Source: Paracyclopina nana
Taxonomy: Eukaryota > Arthropoda > Copepoda > Cyclopoida > Cyclopettidae
Direction: 5' to 3'
Assembly (NCBI GenBank): GCA_019096065.1
Contig: JAGUCH010000004.1
Span: forward strand, 5,704,001-5,768,000
Length of the DNA stretch: 64,000 bases
Shown here: one piece after another, positions 53,215 through 64,000 of the stretch
How positions within the stretch are numbered: the first letter of the stretch is position 1
Layout of the letters: every line of letters begins with the position of its first letter
The notes under the pieces: model-generated
What the model saw: the letters and a program-made list of their open reading frames with translations, nothing else
What the model was told of the DNA's origin: nothing
The model's database searches: none
Translations under genes and position numbers: made by a program

Positions 53215-55176
53215 ATGCTTAGCCAAGCCAGACCCCAACAGGCCACGCCCATGCACAACAATGGGCCCCGCCCCTCGCCCCTAGGACCCCAACCTCCTCC
53301 ACCGTACAGGGCCCCGCCCCCTTTGATGCACACGCCCACTTCCTCAAAGCCCTACAGCAAGTTCAATGTGAGTGAGCCAAACATTATGGCTGCGCAGCCT
53401 CAGCCTCGTCAGTCTGGCACTTACAATGGCAATGGGGAGCATGGCATGCAAATGCAGTCGCATTTAAAGCAAATGTTGGCGGCCGCTCCAAAACACTCCA
53501 CTCTGGATGGGCAGGGGCAAAATGCGATGCTCCAGCATTTGAGAAACAGTGGCCTGCAAACAGCTCATGCCAGCCCTGACAATTTGAGAGATGCCGCCCA
53601 TAGGCTCTTCAACAGGAATCAAATGGACAGAAGCTCCTTTGGTGGCATTGCCAACACTTCCATCACTCAGCAGTTCAACGCAATGCAACTGCAAAATCGT
53701 AGTAACCAACAACAGCAGATGGACGACCCCACCAAGAGACACTCGTATTCCAACCAGAGCTTCAGAAAGGCCATGGAGCAGCAAAAAGTCCCACCTCAAG
53801 TCCCGCCAAAGCCACATGCATCCAGGTCAGTCTCAAGGGAAATGGGCAAAGATGACCTTGCCCACAACGACCACTTGGATGCTGAGCTCAAGCACATCAT
53901 GAAAGCTGGCGGGCAAAGGCTGAGCTTAGGCGGAGGGAGTGGCACCACGCCCCCTCTGCCTGCCCTCTCCCCCGGGCCTGGCATGCTGATGATGGACCCC
54001 AACCAGGACTCTTCCAGTCCAGATACCAGGCCACGTCCAGGAGGCATGGCCAAGGCTGGCACAAGGCCTGACCTCATAGGAGAGGCTGACCGGAGTGAGA
54101 AAAAAGTGAATGGACACCATAGTAATAGAAGGAGCTCCAAAGATGACCTTCATCACATGATGAATGGCATCATTTCAAGCAAGAAAGACAGCTCAAGGCT
54201 AAACATGACTCAGGGGGCAATTGACCTGGAGAAGGTTATGGCCTCAGTGGCTGGAGCAATGACTGGGGAGACCTCTGATGACTTGAATGATGATGATGGT
54301 GAGGTGAGCACGGCCATTGATGTTGGAGATGCAGCTGCCATCAGGAAGCAACTGGATGGCCTGGAAAACATGTATGGTGAAGTGCTCAAGTTGCTGGGCC
54401 TCAAGAAATTTGGCAGACCAGCCCTTGGTCACCAAGGAGGGCCTAATAACCAACCCTTTTCCTATGATGCCAAGTCTGGAGCCTCCAATTTGAGAAGGCA
54501 CAAAATGTATGGCAGCATGAGCTCCTTGCCTTCTGTCAGCTCTATTGGCTCTAGACATTTATATAAAGGCCAGAAAGGAGGCCTGAAGAGCAATGAAGGC
54601 CAGAAGAGGTCCTCATCCAATGGTCCAAGAGGTGACAGGTCTCAAAACAAGAGATTTCAAAGGCTAGAGTCCCACGTGGTCACATTGGCCCGCAGTGTGG
54701 CTCATCTCAGCTCCGAAGTGAGGTCTCAGCAAATGATTCTGCAAGAGGTAGAAGCTTTAAGGCTGGAGGTTCAGCAACTGAGGCATAGTCAGGGGTTCCA
54801 TGCTCAGCAGCTGAGAAATTCTCAGAGTTTCTTCCATAACCCAGTGTCACCAGCTCATGCCAACAGAGTGAAAAAACTGACCAAATTCTTTGGAGATGAG
54901 CCACCTCTGTTGAGGCTCTTTTTGAAGAATTTAGGCTATGAAAAGTATGCCTCAGTGTTTGAAGAGGGGAAAATAGGCATGCTGGAGCTGCCTTACTTGT
55001 CTGAAGACAGGCTAGAAAAGCTTGGCATTCCCATGGGCCCAAGAATGCGGATTTTGCAAGAGTCTCGGGCCTCTTTGCAGCAACAAAGTCTGGCACCGCT
55101 GTCACTGGTTAACACAACAGCTGCTACCGCCGGCGGCGGAAATGACCCTAATAACTACAACGTGTACATTCTTTGA
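53215..55176 (+). CDS. SAM-domain scaffold protein, unnamed
   Basis: Intronless ORF, 653 residues. A Pro-rich low-complexity start (PLGPQPPPPYRAPPPLMHTP), long polar Gln/Asn/Ser-rich tracts with SH3-type motifs (VPPQVPPKPHAS), an acidic stretch (TSDDLNDDDGEVS) and an LDGLENMYGEVLKLLG helix. A coiled coil follows (about residues 485-535, HVVTLARSVAHLSSEVRSQQ, LRLEVQQLRHS). The C-terminal SAM domain spans about residues 555-625 (LLRLFLKNLGYEKYASVF, LPYLSEDRLEKLGIPMGPRM). SAM domains oligomerise, so a scaffold role is inferred. The C-terminal NVYIL could be a PDZ ligand. I cannot name the orthologue. Confidence 0.85.
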   Translation: MLSQARPQQATPMHNNGPRPSPLGPQPPPPYRAPPPLMHTPTSSKPYSKFNVSEPNIMAAQPQPRQSGTYNGNGEHGMQMQSHLKQMLAAAPKHSTLDGQGQNAMLQHLRNSGLQTAHASPDNLRDAAHRLFNRNQMDRSSFGGIANTSITQQFNAMQLQNRSNQQQQMDDPTKRHSYSNQSFRKAMEQQKVPPQVPPKPHASRSVSREMGKDDLAHNDHLDAELKHIMKAGGQRLSLGGGSGTTPPLPALSPGPGMLMMDPNQDSSSPDTRPRPGGMAKAGTRPDLIGEADRSEKKVNGHHSNRRSSKDDLHHMMNGIISSKKDSSRLNMTQGAIDLEKVMASVAGAMTGETSDDLNDDDGEVSTAIDVGDAAAIRKQLDGLENMYGEVLKLLGLKKFGRPALGHQGGPNNQPFSYDAKSGASNLRRHKMYGSMSSLPSVSSIGSRHLYKGQKGGLKSNEGQKRSSSNGPRGDRSQNKRFQRLESHVVTLARSVAHLSSEVRSQQMILQEVEALRLEVQQLRHSQGFHAQQLRNSQSFFHNPVSPAHANRVKKLTKFFGDEPPLLRLFLKNLGYEKYASVFEEGKIGMLELPYLSEDRLEKLGIPMGPRMRILQESRASLQQQSLAPLSLVNTTAATAGGGNDPNNYNVYIL

Positions 55177-55326
55177 AAGAATGCGCAGACACATGTCTTA
55201 TTTTATGCAATAATCATGCCATTAGCTTACTTGCAAAATGCCGTTCAGTATACACTTTAAGATGAAAAGAGTGAGTCGCTTCTCTAGCTAATATAAATAA
55301 TGCTGCATTTCATAGTATATATACTC

Positions 55327-57479
55327 TTAAAACAGTAAGCTATCAAATTCAAACTTGAACTCTTCCACATTGGTCAGATCAAGATCATTGACCTCTCGGA
55401 TTTCCCTGTAGGGACAGCTTTTCGACAAGTGTCGCAGTAATTCGTTTTTGGTCCGGTAACCTTTGCCACAAGAAGAGCAATTGTTGGCTTTCAGTCCATA
55501 GTGGACAGTTCTGGCATGGGCCTTTAAATTATCTGACCTTTTAAAGCCTCTAGAGCAAATGGCACAAATATGCTTCTTCTCCACCAACTTGCCATTGGTC
55601 CTTTTACCAAGAATGATTTTTGTGGAGTCCAAATTGGGGCTTTCACTTTTCACTGAATACACAGGTTTGGTCACAATACTGTAATTTTGAGCTAAGGAGG
55701 TTGGCACTAAAGGCTTCATTGTAGGGCAGCTGCTTTCCACTGCATATATTGAAGGTGTTTTGGGCAGCATTTGGTTCACTTTGTTACTGCACTTCTTATT
55801 GTGCTCCAAGTAGACTTCCTTAGTCTGAAAAAGGAGATCACATGGCACACATTTGTACTGCAGCAATATCTTTGGCTCTACTCCATGAGAGAGTTGGAAA
55901 TGCCTTGAAAACTCTGGCCAAGTCACATGGGAAGTGGAGCAAATTTTGCAGGTGAATACCCCTTTGGCAATGCTCTCTGGCACCTTTTCTTTCGACTCCT
56001 TTTTTGAGCATGGCAAGGCTGGCAGATTCATATGACTGATCATATGAGTTTTTAAGCTCCCCACAGATTTGAAACTTTTGCCACAATGGCTGCACTTGCT
56101 GTCATGGCTAATTGGCTTGAAAAAGGATGATGGCCCCATTTTCTCTCCACCATCACCACCATTTCTAACCCGATTTTTGTGAGCCACTCTCTTGTGACTT
56201 TTGTACTCGGACAAGGTCTTGAACTTTTTGCTACAACCTGGCAGGCTGCACAGGTAAGGAAAGTCATTGATGTGGCTTTTCTGGTGCTTCAAAAAGGCTA
56301 CCAATCCCAATTTCAATCCACAAAGGTCGCAACTGTAGACAGTTTTATCGGAATCCTCTTTTAATTCTTCCCTCGCCTCATCTGGAAAAAAAGAAAAAAA
56401 TTATTCGCCCGAGCAGGGGCTCGAACCCTGGACCGTTAGGTTAAAAGCCTAACGCTCTACCGACTGAGCTACCCGGGCGCAGATACTACGATGACTCAAA
56501 ATAATTTGTTCGTATCTGCAACCTTAAAATCTCATCAAGGGCGTGCGTGTTCAGTTGCATAACGAAACTGCTAACGAAACATTTTCTCACTAATGAATGG
56601 CCCAATAATAAGACAAAGAGATAATGCACCAAAAGCAAGACCATGAGCTAAATCTTAACATAATACCTTATTTAAAAAATATTTTCAGTGGTAAAATCCA
56701 GCATTTAAAAGTGACCAAAGCACCTCCAAAAATACGTACATTAGGCTAATATCATGATAAAAGTGGGAACGAGCATTATTGTGCAACTCCTTTTAAGCTC
56801 CCAAGTGTTGCCCTAAAACCCCGCTGGGATCGCTCTCTGTCAATTTTGCTGATACGATACTGTTCTGCGCTCGAACGCTCTGAGCAAATTATAGCAATAA
56901 ATATTTGGCCAAGGCATTATAGAGAAAGCAGCAATGCTCACTGATCTCTAGGTGGGGCTTAGTACTTAAGGTTGTAGGATCGAGCACCGCAGCAGTGGCG
57001 TAGAAAGATCCAGTATTTGTCTTGGTGTTCCTCATCAAGTTGGTCGAGTTGAGCAAAAGCTGGCCTGAAAAAAGTGCACTGTGCGAGTGGCGAGAGTGAC
57101 CCTTATAAAAATACTAGAACGAAGTTTTTGATGTTTTACCTTCCTTCTTCGTTAGATTGCTCGCATTTTGCAAAAGTTGGCCATTCCACCTGATCTCTTG
57201 TGAGGAAGTTGGCAGGAGAAACAAAGTCATTTTTTGCTGGGGCTGGGGCTGCAATATTACTGGCTTTTTTAGATCCTCTTTGGCTATGGGCGTTTTGATG
57301 CTCAAAATGAGCTGGTGGTCTTCCTTCAAAATGGGTCTGACCAATTTGGGCACTGACTCAACGATAAGACCATCAAGGCTAAGCCCCAATAAGGATATCA
57401 GCTCAGTCAGGGCTCTCTTCTGCCTCTCAGACCTCACATGAACTTTACCCTGCAATGAGAATTCCTCATTAAAGGTCAT
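55327..57479 (-). CDS. C2H2 zinc-finger protein with an intronic tRNA gene
   Basis: Exons 57479-57140 and 56381-55327 join in phase (KKE|DEAREELKED) to give 464 residues. The first exon encodes a non-finger N-part rich in Leu and Lys (RALTELISLLGLSLDGLIVE). The second exon has about seven C2H2 fingers: CDLCGLKLGLVAFLKHQKSH, CSLPGCSKKFKTLSEYKSHK, CSHCGKSFKSVGSLKTHMIS, CKICSTSHVTWPEFSRHFQL, one CVPCDLLFQ finger, CAICSRGFKRSDNLKAHART and CSSCGKGYRTKNELLRHLSK. Probably a DNA-binding regulator in the nucleus. The 758-bp intron holds tRNA-Lys and a possible cassette exon. Confidence 0.85.
56394..56400 (-). terminator. Pol III terminator of tRNA-Lys
   Basis: T7 run on the minus strand six bases after the tRNA 3' end, continued by CTTTTTTT. 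Confidence 0.85.
56406..56478 (-). tRNA. tRNA-Lys(UUU)
   Basis: 73 nt on the minus strand. The acceptor stem GCCCGGG/CTCGGGC forms seven pairs (one G-U), with discriminator G. A box TAGCTCAGTCGG, anticodon stem TTAGG/CCTAA with loop CTTTTAA (anticodon TTT), and T arm CAGGG-TTCGAGC-CCCTG with a perfect five-pair stem. No CCA encoded and no intron. It lies inside the intron of the zinc-finger gene on the same strand. Confidence 0.98.
56966..57064 (-). other. Possible 99-bp cassette exon of the zinc-finger gene
   Basis: TTTTTTCAG acceptor at 57065, donor-like AA|GTACTA at 56965, length 99 and phase 1 on both sides, so inclusion would keep frame. The encoded GQLLLNSTNLMRNTK resembles GQLLQNASNLTKKEG near the end of exon 1, as if that segment had been duplicated. 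Not proven to be expressed. Confidence 0.4.
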
Positions 57480-58414
57480 TTATTATGTAACGCAGAACAT
57501 CTTGAGATATTTTCCGTATTTTCTACCATCTTCTTCTAGATGGCACCACTTGTAGTATGTGCTGAGGCCGGAAAGTGTTACCAGACTTTTACAATTGGTG
57601 TTATTTAATGTAACGTACTTTTAGGCTTTTTTAGCGCATAAACGTCCTTATTTTGATAAAGCCCTTCGGTGCTTGGAGATCATGGTTGCTTAGCCAGGTG
57701 TGTATTAATGGAAAGCAAAAGATAACCCACTTCTTCCTCCAAAGATAATGTTTTGTTCTTGTGCAAATACACTACTACTGCTCCCACTGTTTTTCTACTT
57801 GCTTTCTTTGCTGATGCTGCAGTAAGATTGATCACTGATCATTGCATTTGCTGCTGTTCTCCTCTTTTGCCTTGAAAAGGATTGCATTTCCAAGAGGTCT
57901 TTTTTCAGCAACCCAGATTTCCTGCATCTTCATCAAAATGTAGAATTTTCTCGATAATTTGGAGCTACATACTAGGCTAGATTTGTTAGTTGGAGCCATG
58001 ACTTTTCTGCAATCATTGATGGCCATTGGAAATAATGGCTGAGCATTGAGTAATTAATGAGGGGTCATGATCCTAATGTGCTTTTTCCAGAGAGGAAAGC
58101 TGAGTATGCATTAGAGCCATTTATAATTCCACATAATGGAATCTTTTCTCCTTTAACATTGTCTCTGTGGCTACCGCTGAGCAAGCTTATATTTTTTCAT
58201 TAATTTAACAGTATAGCTCATGCTGACAGAGACTAACACACTCGGACATGAGACTTGAACATCTATGCTCTACTACGTACATTCACTGTCAGTGAAAGCT
58301 ACCATTGGGTCCTGCTTGCGTACGCATTATACACGTACAGTTTGTACTGCAATGTAATGTAATCTAGTATTAATTGCTCTAAGGCACAGCAGGGCATTTT
58401 GCTGTTTGAAACAG
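57480..58414. other. Intergenic region
   Basis: Upstream region of the zinc-finger gene. No convincing exon or RNA gene seen. Confidence 0.4.
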
Positions 58415-58612
58415 GCGCTTTTGACCATTTGTAAAGTGATTTCCCGCCTCGATCTCATACTAGAAATACTAGCAAAAGTCCTTTCTTCTCAGGCACATCA
58501 GTGTCCGTCAGCTTTAAACGGAAACGAAGGCAGTAATAGCAGCAATTTCTCAGTGACTCACAGCTCAGGAAAGAAGAAAAGTAAAAATGTCACGGCCAAA
58601 CCACGCCACTAA
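58415..58612 (+). CDS. Possible terminal exon of an unknown plus-strand gene
   Basis: After an acceptor-like TTTGAAACAG the frame reads ALLTICKVISRLDLILEILA, a Ser/Asn-rich part, and a basic end (SGKKKSKNVTAKPRH) to a TAA that abuts the stop of the opposite-strand gene. No ATG and no upstream exon found; may be a chance ORF. Confidence 0.25.
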   Translation, partial: ALLTICKVISRLDLILEILAKVLSSQAHQCPSALNGNEGSNSSNFSVTHSSGKKKSKNVTAKPRH

Positions 58613-59487
58613 TTACCCACAAGCCCCCTTAATAATGGTGCCCATTTTTACGAGAAGGAATGAAGCTTTGATAACCTCGTGCAGAAGTGTCATCGTCTGA
58701 TGAAGGTCATGGAGATGAACCATGCCTGGCAAAATGACAGTTTGAGGTGTCTCGTCGTGTCTGTCCATCAGCAGTTGTCTCATGAAACTGGTCCGTTTGC
58801 AAAACAACGCGAGGATTTCGGGATCGATTTGACAGCCTCCATCTGAACATATGATGTGCACATCTTTGTTGTGCTTGGCAAATCTGCCTGACAAATATGT
58901 GCTCAAGTGTTGGCAAGCTTGAGGGTTTGCCACTCGTGTTGTCGTCGTCGTTGCCGTGAATGGAGCATTGGGATTAAGGCAGCTAGGCAAATTTCCACCG
59001 ACCAAAAATGGCTCGCAAAAGTCAGACGTATCTTCCTCCTCATCAATCTCCAAGAGGCTTTCCTGAAAGAAAGCCACCAAAAAAATTCTTTGAATTCTTT
59101 CCTCATATCTTGCGCAGGTGGTGGAGGGAGGTAAAGCCTTTTTTCAGCCAAAAATTCTCACTCCAGATTACAAAGCGTGAGAACTGCACGGAAGCCACGC
59201 TGAATATTTGCATGCATATAAGTAAAAAGTTAATGCAAAATTGATATCCTCCCGAGGAAAAGCCTTCCTCTTGCCACGCAAACAAACAAAAAATGCTGCT
59301 TTCTCCAGGATTAGTGCGTAGTATACTTTATGTTTTTTATGCAAGACCCGCGCAAAGAGGATCATCATCATGCTTAGCCAATTATGAATAAATAAGGCTT
59401 CTTCGTAAGCTGGCGAGATTAAGAAAAACTTACTTCAAAGGAGCTGAACAAAGATCCGTCCAGTTGAGTTTTAAAGTGGCGCTCCAT
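58613..59487 (-). CDS. BTB-like small protein, unknown
   Basis: Exons 59487-59434 and 59062-58613 give 167 residues (MERHFKTQLDGSLFSSFE joined to ESLLEIDEEEDTSDFCE). The C-terminal 90 residues look like a divergent BTB fold: KDVHIICSDGGCQIDPEILA, FCKRTSFMRQLL, PQTVILPGMVHLHDLHQTM. An ATG follows a GTTGCAG acceptor, so a 5' UTR exon may precede it. No second domain. The stop codon directly abuts a plus-strand stop. Function unknown. Confidence 0.65.
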
Positions 59488-62400
59488 AGTTCCTGCAACA
59501 AAACGGGAAAAAGGTCAGATATGGGGCCTCTTTGTTGTCATTTCCGGTTCATTGACCACGTGGTTTATGCCACAACAACAATGGAACTCTCGGGAAAACA
59601 ATGCACGTTGGATTTGACGACTTTTTCTTCTGTCTAAATAATGTAGACAATTAATTTTTAATGATACAAATGGAGGCTTTTCTTTTTGGTTGGTGCACGA
59701 TTATGGTGCATCAATTTATATACCAAATGTGGGCTTATGTGCTATCAAAGGCGCATTTTCACCATGAATTATGTGCACTCAAGCACGTATATAGCAGTAG
59801 CATACCTATAATAGGCAATGGCTCGAGAGCTTTGGAGGCGTGGCTCAGATCATAGTTTTGACTTAATTGCTGAGCAGTGAGCGAAGTCGAGTGGAAAAAT
59901 ATTCTCCTTTATGTAACAGTGTAGCAAAAGGAAAATGGGCAATCGTGAGGACAGCCAAAAAGAGAAGAGCATTATTGAGCCATGAGAGTATGGAAGATAA
60001 ATGTATATTTGTGACCCAAATGCTATAATAATACTTTCTGAGGAAAGGAGGGGAAAAAAACCTTGCCACTTTTCCCATAGTTTATCGACAACCACAAAGG
60101 CATGAGATGGTGGCCACCGCAGCAGCAGCAGCAAGAAAAGGATGAAATCAAATCGGTTTCCATCATTCATTGGCCCTACGTTTCTCATTAGGTGGAAAGC
60201 AATACCATGCAGCTTTTCCCTTGCCTTTGGCCAAATTCGATCGAGGAAGGAAAACTACGCGGTGAGCCTATAATCGAAAGTTTTTTAGATGTATGGAAAT
60301 GGCAAATGTAATCTCAAATTGAAATCTACTTTCATGCTGGGTACACTAATAAGTAAGCAGCAGTCTGACTTTTACCTTCTTTTCTTAATTAAATCATTCT
60401 CCCAAATATTGAGGAAAAAAGCTCTGCTGACGACTGAGAAAGTGGAACACAATAATAATGCCATCCTTGCTTTTCTTCTGCTGAGCTTTTGTCGAGTAGT
60501 AAGAAAGCTCTTTAGAGAGTATGGGATGCTAAGCCAAGTGGAAAAAGGCAGTCAAATGCCAAGAAATCAAATCAACTTCGACTGATTAGATTTGCCATTT
60601 GTGTGTATATATACCAAAGTTGCTCTGTTCTGTCATTGAAAATTCTTTGAGCATCTATGCAGGTTCTAGAGATTCTAGCAGAAAAAGTGCATACTTTTGC
60701 CAATTACGAAACTCAAATATTAGCTATCTTGATGACTTACTGCGTGAAAATTCATCAAAGAAGTCTACAAAAAGAAGATAAATTGCGTTTTGCTACGCTT
60801 CTTATCTTAAATTGCTTAAATCGTACGAATCTAGGCCCAAAAATATATTTGCATTAATTTTGAACGAAAGCTTTCAATCAGATAAGATTTGCGTAATCAA
60901 GGATATATAGGCCTACTAATCAAATCAAAATCTGGATTTAGCATCAATCGGACTCGCAATAGCGGATTTGGAAGAATCATAGCGTCTCAATATGAAGAAA
61001 CACTAAAAGTGCTGAATTGGTGCCAGTTTTTGAGATGTTGTGTAATGTTGATGGATTCGCGAGCACGTGGAAAATGATGCGCAACTTTCGAGTTGTGCCA
61101 AAGTTGAGCTGACGGTAGCAAAAACCGCGTGTGGTCATTTATGATTCTTCGCCCAAGATGTTATTATTTTGTCTCAGGTTTTTCAGGTTCCCACAAAATG
61201 ACCAAAGTTTCATTTCATGTAGAAATCAGGATGTTCGTGGATTCATTAAAATAAGAAGCAAAGTATTATTATAAGGTGCATAGGAAAATAAGAATGAAAA
61301 TCCAGATGAAACGTTACTACTTATCATGTAGTACATCATTTACATAAATAGCCTTAGTGGAACTTAGTTGCGGTATTTTAACACAGAGTGGCACTACAGT
61401 TGCTCATCGGGGCAGTCCGAAAAAAAATGCTCTGAAATTCGGTTTACACTTAGCTGAAAATGCTAAACTCCCTTCAATGCGTCGAAATATCATCAAGTTT
61501 GCCTCAAAAGTCCACTAAAAACCACTGAAACCCTTGAATTACGAAAATAATCTGCCCCGATGGAGCTCCCAGCGCCATCTCGCGTAGGTATTATCCCTAC
61601 TCAAAACTGTTGTTCCACTAAGGCTATTAGCATGTCAAGTAATCGGATTTGGAGAGTCTTCTCATAATTTACCTATTGACTCAAGTTTAACTGCTTACTA
61701 ATGAAGGAAACTCAAGGTTCATTGCAAGCATAAATAATTTCACTTTTACAAAATCCCAAGAAATACCGCCAAAATGAAGCCATTTCAGTATGAGAAATGA
61801 GCCAGATAAAATTGGCTTGTTAGATAACTACGCAAAGTAATTAATCCATTTTTTGGCTTGAGGCTCAGAGTGTCAGCAGCCATTTCAAGTGAGCTTTCAC
61901 CAAACACCACAGAAGTGGTCTACACATGGGACAGTCTATAAATACAATCATGCTTCTCTAGCTCCTTTAGCAATTAGCTGTTGTACTTGGCAGGCAATCC
62001 AGATCAGTGATCTGGGGCTCCACATCGTGGAGCATAAACGTTAGCATTAGATGATGATATGACGATAAACACTTATATGGAGCTGGAGGAGCTGAGAAGA
62101 AGCCTCTTCTTCCTTGGTGCATGTCCTTGAAGCCAGAAACCAACAACTTAGCATAAATTCCCACATCAGCTTTCTCGTAGCAAACAACTTAAGAAGAAGC
62201 TAACCATTCAATTTGCAAATCAAATTGATGCCTTCTCCCAAAAATGGTTATAGCTTTCTACATGCATAGTATACATGTCTTTTCCAACACGAGAAAGCTT
62301 GACAATGTTGTTTCCGACGTGTGCCTTGACACACTATGAGAAAAAGATACACCATATTGTCTGCTATGTGTACAAGGAACCCCCACAGGGGCCAGGTTCT

Positions 62401-63698
62401 AACAAAAGGCAGAAAAATGAGAAAAACTGCCTTCATTTATCAGCTGTTTTTCAAATGGGGAAAAATGGTTGTATCTATCTGGGGAAAACCAGCAAAAAGG
62501 GTAATTTTGAAGAGGTGGGTGAGACCGCAATATGAGCAATTGCAATCACGCAACCTCTATCAAGAACCAATCATGCAGCTACCCGCGGATTTATACGTAT
62601 TGCTTAACGCAGCAAAATACTACATGGCATGTAGCAACATACTATGAAAAGATATTCATACGCACATTCTCCCAATGGACTTTGGCGATTGTCAATCTGA
62701 AGCTATCTATTTGAAGGGACACTTTTTTTATTGGGGCTCTATAATTTTATTGCACGAACTGGAGCAATGCTTGAAAATTGGACACGGACCAAATGTAGCG
62801 TTGAGTAATATATGGCATCTAACCAAGTTGGAACATCTGGCACAATTAATTGGCAAAATATTGTACATATACTCAAGCTATATATGTGCACATGGCAACT
62901 TTAGTTGTTAGCAACTCCACAAAATCATCAGGCTCATATTACCTAATTTCTCATTGCACAGTGCGCTCGTTTAAAAACCATTTCTCATAGTATCTCACTC
63001 CACTGTGCATGTCTTGGAAGATGTTGTTGGCGTTACTACTGTGTAAGAATTGGCAGCCTCGCCGTAGTAGTCACGCTCTTTTTGCGTGAACTGAAAGTTG
63101 TCCTTACAAAAGAATGGAAGAATTCAGTTAATGGTCTTAAGAAACTTGCGCAGCCGCCCAAAAAGTTTAGGCAAGTAATTGTTTTTGGCTCTTGGCAGGT
63201 TTCTTGCTTCCTTGAGCAATTTCTAGGCCAATTGTTCAATATGTAGCGGCAAAAGTTGTGTCATTTCAACTTTGATTCCATGAATACATATGCAGGGCTA
63301 TGCAAAATACTGCCATGTATATAGGGAACCGTTTTTGCGAGCTCAAAGTACCAAAACTTTTCCATGTGTATTAGGAGGTCACAAGTGTGTTTCTTGGCAC
63401 TGAAATATATGCCCTGAAATCGGTCTTTGAAGAAGCTGCGAGGTAAATTGAGTTGAGAAGTGGCCATAAATTAGCATATCAGAGCATCAGCTGCATAAGG
63501 TTAAAGGTTTAAAAAGAAGCACATCGCAGCTACTACATACATATAAAGCATAGAAGGCTTTATCCGATTATGCATCAGCTTCACTGTGCCAAACTCGCAA
63601 AACTTTTTAATGGCTCAATTCCGACTGAACTGCAATCCTTACCTTGAAAGTGAATTATTATGCAAGAAAAAAGAAGGAGCTTTCTAAGTGAAGCTGTC
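59488..63698. other. 4.2 kb without a recognisable gene
   Basis: AT-rich sequence with only short, non-conserved ORFs. A short CAG run (CCGCAGCAGCAGCAGCAAG) lies near 60117. The near-regular spread of small ORFs in all frames looks like non-coding DNA, possibly regulatory or part of large introns. No tRNA, LTR or TIR element was recognised. Confidence 0.5.
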
Positions 63699-63848
63699 TA
63701 TATAAGAGTCAAGGCTTGATGTCAGATTCTCTCCATAAAACACTGGCCAGCAAAGTCACATCCAATGACCTGGCTTAGGGCTCAGCTACAAAAAAGGCCA
63801 AAAAAGGGGCCCAAAAGGCCATAGGCTGGAGGTGCTCCTGCAATGCAG
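63699..63848 (+). promoter_or_regulatory. TATA promoter and first exon of a gene running off the right edge
   Basis: TATATAAG at 63699-63706 lies 25 bp before TCAGATTC, a likely initiator (start near 63724). The leader runs to ATGCAG|GTAAAAG, where an ATG at 63843-63845 is followed at once by a donor site. First exons ending just after the ATG are also seen in the two nested secreted-protein genes here, so a secreted product is possible. The coding part lies outside the window. Confidence 0.45.
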
Positions 63849-64000
63849 GTAAAAGTAAGGTCTTATGCCACAGTGGTGTAAAAAACCCGGAATATATGCT
63901 CTATTTTAAACTAATAAAAACTCGGGAAAATATTGCTTTGTAAATAGTAGAAAACTGTATAAAGGTAAAAGACTGCTTTTTTTCAGTGAGAGTGCGCAAG

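Noticed and set aside
59850-60188. Minus-strand ORF with hydrophobic stretches near 60 kb
   Set aside because: Hydrophobicity stems from T-rich DNA; no conserved motif, and the first codons are not a convincing start.
62275-62714. Overlapping plus-strand ORFs in the gene-free region
   Set aside because: Different frames, low-complexity or random composition, no splice context and no recognisable family.

Overview
The window is nuclear DNA from a protostome animal, most likely an arthropod, possibly a crustacean with a compact genome. The evidence is an innexin, an ionotropic chemoreceptor of the glutamate-receptor superfamily, a cys-loop channel, a BEL/Pao LTR retrotransposon, and many spliced genes whose introns are mostly 50-100 bp with GT/AG borders. 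TATA boxes with TCAGT-like initiators fit an arthropod. The species cannot be named from the sequence alone.

Left part (1-28.8 kb): the 5' end of GLDC (minus), a complete p38 MAP kinase (minus), an SLC41 magnesium transporter (plus) and TAMM41 (minus, 8.3 kb). The first intron of TAMM41 holds two plus-strand paralogous genes for secreted proteins with internal repeats; its second intron is full of foldback, TIR-bearing and tandem repeats. Then come PGLS, a C2H2 zinc-finger gene, an orphan 7TM gene, NAT10, PMS2 and an ionotropic receptor. Tail-to-tail pairs are packed so closely that their 3' UTRs must overlap.

Middle (29.2-40.0 kb): a young BEL/Pao retrotransposon. Its 319-bp LTRs differ at one base. 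It has a tRNA-Lys type primer binding site, gag, and a pol broken by two in-frame stops. After pol lies an unusual long ORF3, in the position of an envelope gene but without membrane segments. ORF3 has an Arg/Ser-rich start, an overlap in a second frame at an A8 run, an IDTEG motif, and three zinc knuckles laid out exactly like those of gag.

Right part (40.3-64 kb): a minimal cys-loop receptor, a possible neuropeptide precursor, a small BTB protein, HEATR3, then a tight same-strand cluster SLC25A19-SRRD-FMC1 in which SRRD and FMC1 overlap. After these come a small unknown gene, an innexin, and MTERF3 preceded by a small membrane-protein ORF that overlaps it by ATGA. Next are a SAM-domain scaffold, a zinc-finger gene with a tRNA-Lys gene in its intron, and a BTB-like gene. 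The last 4.5 kb holds no recognisable gene until a TATA promoter at the right edge. The overlapping pairs suggest that some transcripts here carry more than one protein. Paired one-base frame changes in PMS2 and in ORF3 suggest assembly indels or real decay. Coordinates of spliced genes were set by hand from splice borders and reading phase.
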